Below are positions 1 through 4,562 of a DNA stretch of 6,287 bases, piece by piece. The notes under the pieces are model-generated. The model was not told the origin of the DNA, did no database searches, and worked only from the letters and a program-made list of their open reading frames with translations. Origin of the DNA: DATKCJ01 sp035513275 (GTDB lineage Bacteria > Verrucomicrobiota > Verrucomicrobiia > Opitutales > Opitutaceae); the NCBI GenBank assembly GCA_035513275.1, contig DATKCJ010000172.1, forward strand, positions 1 to 6,287. The letters run 5' to 3'. Each line of letters begins with the position of its first letter. The stretch's first letter is position 1. Position numbers and translations under genes: made by a program.

Positions 1-2
1 TC

Positions 3-830
3 GCGATCTTCGATCTCGGATCCGGCCTGTTGATTCCGTTCGTCCTCGCGACGAGCTGCGTCGTGATCGCCGCAAGCTCGCAGTTTCATGGGAAACCGCA
101 GCCCGGCGTGCTCGAGGGCACTGCACCCGCCGCGATGATCAATCAGTTCAACGGCCTGCTCGAGGCGCGCCTCAAGTCCGAGATTGGCGCGGAGGCCGTC
201 GCGGCTCTCCCTGCGGACGCTCGTGCCGCTGCGGTCGCTGCGCTGCCTGAGGGCGATCGTCGGCTTGCGGCCATGCTTGTGCGGCGGGATGCATTTCATC
301 TCGCAGAGTCGCTTGAGCCGCTCACCGGCCGCACGATGGCGCACTACGTCTTCGGCCTCGGAGTGCTCGGCATGGCGGTCTCGAGCATTATCATGCTCAT
401 GCTCATCAGTGGATTCACCGTGTGTGAAATTTTTGGACTTCCGCAGGAAGGCTGGCCGCACCGGCTCGGCTGCTTGATCCCGAGCGTCGGCGTGCTCGGG
501 CCTTTCATCTGGAGTGGGAAGACGCAGTTCTGGCTCGCCGTGCCGACGAGCGTCTTCGCGATGACGCTGCTGCCGATCGCCTACTTCACATTCTTCCTCA
601 TGATGAACAACCGCGCATTGATGGGCGACGAGATGCTTCGCGGCGGCAGACGCGCGCTTGTCAACACGATCATGATCGCGACTCTCCTCCTCGTCGGCTT
701 CTGCGCCGGATGGGCGGTGTGGACGAAGTCGCACTGGTTCGGAGTCGGCGCCGTGGCGGCGTTCATCGCGCTGGCGGTGATCGTTCACTTCGCACGGCCT
801 CGGCGTCCGGCTGGCGACCTGCCAGAATAA
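3..830 (+). CDS. Nramp-like divalent metal transporter, C-terminal part (5' end outside window)
   Basis: This is the last 275 residues of a multi-pass inner-membrane protein. The frame is open to the left edge, so an internal TTG at position 30 is unlikely to be the start. A first membrane helix lies at about residues 7-26 and ends in SSQFHG. A soluble, Ala/Glu-rich loop of about 85 residues follows (with AALPADARAAAVAALPEGD). Four to five helices then come at about residues 113-140, 154-171, 174-201, 217-240 and 244-264, before a short basic tail. The block RRDAFHLAESLEPLTG and the motif FGLPQEGWPHRLG resemble a divergent Nramp-related family that I associate with Planctomycetes and Verrucomicrobia; such proteins are taken to be proton-coupled Mn/Fe transporters. 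The canonical metal-binding motif (DPGN in helix 1) would lie upstream and cannot be checked, so the family call is recollection-based and transport specificity is unknown. The next gene follows on the same strand after about 76 bp, so the two may share a transcript. Confidence 0.6.
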   Translation, partial: AIFDLGSGLLIPFVLATSCVVIAASSQFHGKPQPGVLEGTAPAAMINQFNGLLEARLKSEIGAEAVAALPADARAAAVAALPEGDRRLAAMLVRRDAFHLAESLEPLTGRTMAHYVFGLGVLGMAVSSIIMLMLISGFTVCEIFGLPQEGWPHRLGCLIPSVGVLGPFIWSGKTQFWLAVPTSVFAMTLLPIAYFTFFLMMNNRALMGDEMLRGGRRALVNTIMIATLLLVGFCAGWAVWTKSHWFGVGAVAAFIALAVIVHFARPRRPAGDLPE

Positions 831-906
831 ATTTGACGAAGCGCTAGCGGAGCGAGGCCTGTTTGCTCTGGCTTCCGCGTCGGGCACCGGCAGCTTGGCA
901 GTTGCG

Positions 907-2022
907 ATGCAGCGTGAATGGCCGTCAAGAGGCGCGCGATTTCCCAACGCCGGCCAGGCCGTGCTCCTGGTCGTTGGAGTGCTCGTGCTGCAGTTCGCTC
1001 TCGGATTCACGGTGGCGCTCGCGGGCACGATTCTCGGCGACTCACCCGGCGCAGGCGCCGACCTTGTACGCAATCCCTGGGTGATCGGTTTGCTCAACGT
1101 CCTGGCGATCGGGGCGGTGCTCGCATTCGGGATGCGCGTGATACGCGAACACCCGCGGCGATTTCTCGCGGTGAGGCGCTTCGACCTCACGCTCCTTCCG
1201 GCAATCCTTCTGACTTCACTCGGCCTTGCGGTGGTGATGGACAAGCTGGCGAAGCACTTCTTCGAGTTCACACGATTGTTCCCGCAATGGACTATGGAGG
1301 ATCTCAGCGTGCCGATCATGGCGGCACACCCGATCGGCGGGTTCGTGCTTGTGGTGATTATCGCACCGGTGACCGAGGAGTATCTGTTTCGTGGGATGCT
1401 CCTTCGCGGCTTGCTCGCCCATCACCGGAAGGCACTCGCGGTGCTCTACTCGGCGATCCTTTTCGGAGTGATGCATGCGAATCTTCTCCAGTTCCAAATC
1501 GGGTTGGCACTTGGGATGGTGTTCGGCTGGTGGTTTGCGCGGACACACTCGACCGGACCCGGTCTCGTCGGGCACGCCATTTTCAACGCAATCGCTTGGT
1601 TCTCGGCTGTGTTTCCGGATCACGCACTTTCGCTGGGCCCGCTGTCAGGCGATGATGTCAGGCACCAACCCGCGTGGCTGACGCTGACGGCGCTCGCTGT
1701 CGTGGGACTTGGCGTCTTGTGGTTCAGGGAGCGCATGAAGTTTCTCCCGGCGCACGGCGACCCGATTGAAGAACTCGAAGCCGCCGAAGCACCGGTGCCT
1801 GAAATGTCTCTGCAAGCTGAGATCCCGATTCCGCTCGAGCCACCTCCGCTGATCGCGCCGGCCGTGGCACTCGCGGATGGAAGCGAAGCAACTCCGGCCT
1901 CCGATCTGATTCTCGAGCCTGCTCCACCACTGTTGGCGGAGGAACCAGTGCGGACGCTCGCGATCGCGCCGCCTCCATTTCTCGAGCCGCCGCTGCTTCC
2001 GCCGGATCCACCGCGAGCGTAG
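907..2022 (+). CDS. CPBP family intramembrane glutamic/metallo-endopeptidase with proline-rich C-terminal tail
   Basis: This is a polytopic membrane protease of the CPBP (CAAX protease/bacteriocin-processing, Abi) family, 371 residues when read from the ATG at 907. The three family motifs are intact: EE at residues 157-158 with R162 (TEEYLFRG), F186 with H190 (FGVMHANLLQF), and H223 with N227 (GHAIFNAIA). About eight hydrophobic segments are visible, near residues 18-42, 58-78, 96-114, 142-158, 176-192, 198-212, 220-236 and 257-273. The family includes the prenyl-CAAX protease Rce1 and bacterial proteins of mostly unknown substrate. After the last helix comes a tail of about 95 residues, acidic then very proline-rich (22 prolines in the final 77), which ordinary members lack. 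A TTG at 895 in the same frame would add four residues; ATG is preferred, but neither start has a Shine-Dalgarno sequence. The substrate cannot be predicted: no bacteriocin or immunity gene is adjacent. Confidence 0.9.
   Translation: MQREWPSRGARFPNAGQAVLLVVGVLVLQFALGFTVALAGTILGDSPGAGADLVRNPWVIGLLNVLAIGAVLAFGMRVIREHPRRFLAVRRFDLTLLPAILLTSLGLAVVMDKLAKHFFEFTRLFPQWTMEDLSVPIMAAHPIGGFVLVVIIAPVTEEYLFRGMLLRGLLAHHRKALAVLYSAILFGVMHANLLQFQIGLALGMVFGWWFARTHSTGPGLVGHAIFNAIAWFSAVFPDHALSLGPLSGDDVRHQPAWLTLTALAVVGLGVLWFRERMKFLPAHGDPIEELEAAEAPVPEMSLQAEIPIPLEPPPLIAPAVALADGSEATPASDLILEPAPPLLAEEPVRTLAIAPPPFLEPPLLPPDPPRA
1834..2019 (+). repeat. Degenerate LEP(P/A)P repeats encoding the protease tail
   Basis: The 8-mer CTCGAGCC occurs at 1834, 1912 and 1981, each time in phase as Leu-Glu-Pro within the CPBP protease tail. 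The encoded copies are LEPPPLIAP, LEPAPPLLAEEP and LEPPLLPPDP, spaced 26 and 23 codons apart. The linkers between copies are not conserved. This could reflect old duplication followed by drift, or simply biased composition of a Pro/Leu/Glu linker. Confidence 0.5.
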
Positions 2023-2057
2023 CCCGGAAAAATCACACTCGATCGCGGATCTCGATC

Positions 2058-2116
2058 ACAGCGGAGCAACGAAGCAATCCAGCGAGACGGATCGCCACGC
2101 CCGAGTGCGTCGGGCG
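2058..2116. repeat. Possible remnant of a dispersed intergenic repeat
   Basis: The convergent spacer contains AGCGGAGC, ACGAAGCAATCCAGC and GGATCGCCACGCCCGA in succession and ends in a GC hairpin. The wording (in reverse, TGGATTGCTTCG and CGGGCGTGGCGATCC) resembles degenerate dispersed intergenic repeats seen in many GC-rich bacterial genomes. The words AGCGGAGC and ACGAAGC also occur, in the opposite order, in the other plus-strand spacer (836-853). Only one full copy lies in this window, so repeat status is inference. Confidence 0.3.
2098..2116. terminator. GC-rich hairpin between convergent genes
   Basis: A perfect 7-bp stem (CGCCCGA with TCGGGCG) closes a 5-nt loop, GTGCG. It lies 75 bp after the protease stop and 52 bp after the GH16 stop, so it could serve either transcript. 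Neither strand shows a T-run next to the stem, so it is not a textbook intrinsic terminator; it may act with Rho or merely protect 3' ends. Confidence 0.35.
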
Positions 2117-2168
2117 CGCGACGACAGAGACATGTGTGATGCCTTCGGTCCAGCCGCGATGCGAGAGC

Positions 2169-2969
2169 CTACATGCGAGGATACACGCGGACGTAGTCGA
2201 TCCGGTATTCCTGCGGGAACTCCGTGGTCTCGTCCGGATATCCGGGCCAAGCGCCGCCGACAGCGAGGTTCAACAGGAGGAAGAACGGTGCGTCGTCGAA
2301 AACCCATTTCGTGCCGGCCGGCAGATCGTCGGGCGTTAGCGTCTTGTAGACCTTGCCGTCCAGCAGCCAGTCGATACGTCCGCGCTGCCAGTCGATCGCG
2401 AATACATGGTAGGCGTCATTGAAGATCTCGCCGCTTGGGAGCGCCGTGGATTTGCTGAGGCCGCGAGCACCCGAGTAGCCCGGACCGTGAAGCGTGCCGT
2501 GAAGCGTGTCGGGCTTGTGGCCGATGAGCTCGACGATATCGATCTCCCCACAAGCGGGCCAAGGCACAGTGCCGATATTGTCGCCGAGCATCCAGAACGC
2601 CGGCCAGATGCCCTGCCCTTGCGGCAGCTTCAGTCGCGCCTCGATCCGGCCGTAGCCAGTCGCGAACTTTCCATGCGTCTTCAACCGTGCAGAAGTGTAG
2701 CGACCGTCGGCCGTGCGAACGGCGCGCAGCACAAGCGCGCGGCCATCGGTCGCGTCGGGATCGTCGATGACCTCGGAGTTCGTGCGGTCGGCGGTGTAAT
2801 CCTGAAGCTCCTTGTTGCCCCAGCCGTTGCTCCCGATGTCGTGGACCCACTTGGACGGATCAGGGCCCGAGCCGACTGGCTGGTCGAACTCGTCCTGCCA
2901 GTTGGGTGTGGATGCAATCAGTGTCATTGTCAGTAGTGGAAACGTGAACAGCCCGATGGGTTGCTTCAT
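2169..2969 (-). CDS. Secreted glycoside hydrolase family 16 beta-glucanase (laminarinase-like)
   Basis: This 266-residue protein is a single GH16 beta-jelly-roll domain that cleaves internal bonds of beta-glucans with retention of configuration. An N-terminal signal peptide (about residues 1-20, hydrophobic from I5 to A19) lacks a lipobox cysteine, so it should be exported to the periplasm or outside. The early WQDEF motif and GWGNKELQDYT (about residues 49-59), GYGRIEARLKLP, and IWPAFWML (about 121-128) are typical of the laminarinase branch. The catalytic motif GEIDIVE spans residues 141-147: E142 as nucleophile, D144 as helper and E147 as acid/base, all intact. The ending WPGYPDETTEFPQ...YRIDYVRVYPR is characteristic of the same branch (laminarinase, endo-1,3- or 1,3-1,4-beta-glucanase). 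There is no carbohydrate-binding module. It starts 13 bp after the GPH symporter stop, so the two are almost certainly co-transcribed. The ATG at 2969 is the natural start, as it begins the signal peptide, although no Shine-Dalgarno sequence precedes it. Exact substrate is inferred. Confidence 0.93.
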   Translation of the reverse strand: MKQPIGLFTFPLLTMTLIASTPNWQDEFDQPVGSGPDPSKWVHDIGSNGWGNKELQDYTADRTNSEVIDDPDATDGRALVLRAVRTADGRYTSARLKTHGKFATGYGRIEARLKLPQGQGIWPAFWMLGDNIGTVPWPACGEIDIVELIGHKPDTLHGTLHGPGYSGARGLSKSTALPSGEIFNDAYHVFAIDWQRGRIDWLLDGKVYKTLTPDDLPAGTKWVFDDAPFFLLLNLAVGGAWPGYPDETTEFPQEYRIDYVRVYPRM

Positions 2970-2982
2970 CTATGTAGGTGGG

Positions 2983-4368
2983 TCAGGCGGTTGCGGTTGC
3001 CTTTCTTGCCGCGAGTTCTTCCTCGATCTGGCGCACCATCGGCTCGCGAAGCGGGTAGAACCAAAGCGCGACGACGTTGAGCAGCGCGAACGACGCGGGC
3101 GCGATCGCGAACAGGAGTCGGATGCCAAAGAGCGAGTGGTCGGTCTGGACCGCATTTGCGACGAAGCCGAATCCCGCGAGGCTCCAGCCGGCGACCGCGC
3201 CGCCGATGGCGAGGCCCATCTTCTGGCCAAACTGCGCGGCGGAGAAATTCAGCGCGGTCGTGCGGCGGTTGAATTTCCACTCACCGTAATCCGCAGCATC
3301 GGCATACATGGCCCACACGATCGCTGGGGTCGGGCCATTGAGGAACGTGCCGACGAAGTTGATGACGAAGACCCAGACAAACATCTCTGGGGGAAAAAAG
3401 AACAGCGAGGCCATCGAGATCGCGTTGATTATGCTGAGCACGATCATCAGCTCCCTCTTTCCCCAGCGCGCCGTGAACCACTTGGTGCACGCCACGCCGG
3501 CAATCAGCGCGACCATGCCCGAGGTCATGAAAAGCGCGGTCTTGTCGAAGAACAAGAACACCCGAGCTCCGTCGTCGCCGATGTAATACTTCATGTAGTA
3601 GACCATGACAGCGTTTCGCACGCCGACGTTGGTGAGCGTGAAGATCGCCGCGAAGAACAGCACGACCCACGCGCGGTTGCGGAACAGGTTGCCAAGATCG
3701 CGGCGAAAGTCGGAGTTCTCATCACCCGCCGGCGCGACGCGCTCGCGGGTCGCGGAAAACGTGAACAGGAACAGCGCGATCGAGACGACCGCGAAGATCG
3801 CCATCGTCCACTGGAAGCCGGCTATCTCGCTCCCGCCACCGAGGAGGTTTTTGAGCGGCGTGACAAAACTCGCCACGAGCATGCCGCCGCCGAACGCGCA
3901 AACGAAACGGTAGGAGGCGAGTGTCGTGCGCTCGGAAGATGACGGCGACATCACTCCCATCAGCGCGCCGTAGGGGATGTTGATCGCGGTGTAGACGAGC
4001 ATCATCGCCGAGTAGGTCACGTAGGCGAAGACCACCTTCCCCGAATCAGTCAGATCCGGGTTCATGAACATCACGTAGCCAAGCACACCGTAAGGCACCG
4101 CCATCCACAGCAACCACGGACGAAACTTTCCCCAGCGCGATCGCGTGCGGTCCGCGACGAGGCCCATGAGCGGATCGGTCACACAATCGAAAATCCGTGT
4201 GACGAGGAACATCGTGCCCACGATGCCCGCGCTGATTCCGAAGATGTCGGTGTAATAGTAGAGGAGAAACAGGTTGAACGTCTGGAAGAAGAAGTTCGAC
4301 GCTGTGTCGCCCAGGCCGTAGGCGAGTTTCTCCTTGAAGGAAAGGTGCGTTTGAGACGGAGGGGTCAC
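2983..4368 (-). CDS. GPH family (MelB-like) sugar:cation symporter
   Basis: This is a 461-residue inner-membrane carrier of the glycoside-pentoside-hexuronide:cation symporter family (major facilitator fold, about 12 helices). The opening LSFKEKLAYGLGDTASN, then YYYTDIFG, RIFDCVTDPLMG (about residues 58-69), ADRTRSRWGKFRPW (72-85) and ADAADYGEWKF (356-366) are family signatures. D61 and D65 align by eye with the cation-binding Asp55 and Asp59 of MelB, and K383 with MelB Lys377. N130 (YTAINIPYG) sits where MelB has Asp124, a change I believe is common in non-melibiose members. In context it should import mono- or oligosaccharides released by the adjacent GH16 enzyme. The start is a GTG at 4368: it is the only candidate that keeps the conserved N-terminus before the upstream in-frame stop at 4411-4413. 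It lacks a Shine-Dalgarno sequence. The C-terminus is a charged cytoplasmic tail (RQIEEELAARKA). The sugar and coupling ion cannot be read from the sequence. Confidence 0.93.
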   Translation of the reverse strand: MTPPSQTHLSFKEKLAYGLGDTASNFFFQTFNLFLLYYYTDIFGISAGIVGTMFLVTRIFDCVTDPLMGLVADRTRSRWGKFRPWLLWMAVPYGVLGYVMFMNPDLTDSGKVVFAYVTYSAMMLVYTAINIPYGALMGVMSPSSSERTTLASYRFVCAFGGGMLVASFVTPLKNLLGGGSEIAGFQWTMAIFAVVSIALFLFTFSATRERVAPAGDENSDFRRDLGNLFRNRAWVVLFFAAIFTLTNVGVRNAVMVYYMKYYIGDDGARVFLFFDKTALFMTSGMVALIAGVACTKWFTARWGKRELMIVLSIINAISMASLFFFPPEMFVWVFVINFVGTFLNGPTPAIVWAMYADAADYGEWKFNRRTTALNFSAAQFGQKMGLAIGGAVAGWSLAGFGFVANAVQTDHSLFGIRLLFAIAPASFALLNVVALWFYPLREPMVRQIEEELAARKATATA

Positions 4369-4392
4369 GTGCTTTTTGGAGTTGGGGCGGGT

Positions 4393-4409
4393 GGCGACCG
4401 GCGGTCGCC
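4393..4409. promoter_or_regulatory. Palindrome just upstream of the symporter start (possible operator or leader hairpin)
   Basis: A perfect 7-bp inverted repeat, GGCGACC and GGTCGCC, is separated by 3 bp and lies 24-40 bp before the symporter GTG start. It could be a regulator-binding site (LacI-type and similar sugar regulators use GC-centred palindromes) or a leader hairpin. No regulator gene is present in the window and no convincing -35/-10 pair was found, so the function is inference. Confidence 0.35.
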
Positions 4410-4468
4410 TTCACCGACGACGATGCGTGACTGGCCCGTTTGGTTGAAGGGAAAAGGAGCCTGGGGAA

Positions 4469-4497
4469 TCGCGCACCAGACGCTGGCTGGTGCGCGA
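4469..4497 (-). terminator. Strong hairpin between receptor and symporter (terminator or attenuator)
   Basis: On the minus strand an 11-bp perfect stem (TCGCGCACCAG with CTGGTGCGCGA) closes a 7-nt loop, CCAGCGT. Outer GGGG (4505-4508) and CCCC (4463-4466) could pair as an extension across small internal loops. The sequence after the stem is TTCCCCAGGCTCCTTTTCCC, pyrimidine-rich but not a continuous T-run. It lies 66 bp beyond the receptor stop and about 100 bp before the symporter start. It therefore probably ends or reduces receptor transcription, or stabilises the receptor mRNA 3' end. Confidence 0.55.
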
Positions 4498-4515
4498 GTT
4501 TCAACCCCGGGACAA

Positions 4516-4545
4516 TCCCTACGCAGGGAATCTTCGCGCAGATTC
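4516..4545 (-). other. Two small adjacent inverted repeats after the receptor stop
   Basis: GAATCT/AGATTC (arms 4528-4533 and 4540-4545, 6-nt loop) overlaps by two bases a second hairpin, TCCCT/AGGGA (arms 4516-4520 and 4525-4529, 4-nt loop). Because they share bases 4528-4529 they cannot both form fully. They begin 17 bp past the receptor stop codon and precede the larger hairpin. A role in 3'-end stability is possible; chance occurrence in GC-rich DNA is not excluded. Confidence 0.3.
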
Positions 4546-4562
4546 GTGGCGACGTGCTCCGA

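Noticed and set aside
833..861. TTGACG at 833-838 as a -35 element for the protease gene
   Set aside because: No TATAAT-like hexamer follows at 16-18 bp; the downstream sequence is GC-rich.
918..1655. 245-residue plus-strand frame overlapping the CPBP protease
   Set aside because: Arg-rich, with no recognisable motif, while the overlapping frame carries all three CPBP motifs and membrane helices.
1620..2069. 149-residue minus-strand frame rich in Ser and Gly opposite the protease tail
   Set aside because: The Ser/Gly richness mirrors the Pro/Ala codons of the tail on the other strand; no signal peptide or domain is visible.
2105..2422. Small Arg-rich plus-strand frames in the convergent spacer and GH16 3' end
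   Set aside because: Mostly antisense to the GH16 gene, without a ribosome binding site or recognisable domain.
2812..3942. 376-residue plus-strand open frame opposite the symporter and the GH16 start
   Set aside because: Very rich in Arg, Glu and Asp with no domain, it is a shadow of the clear GPH gene on the other strand in GC-rich DNA.
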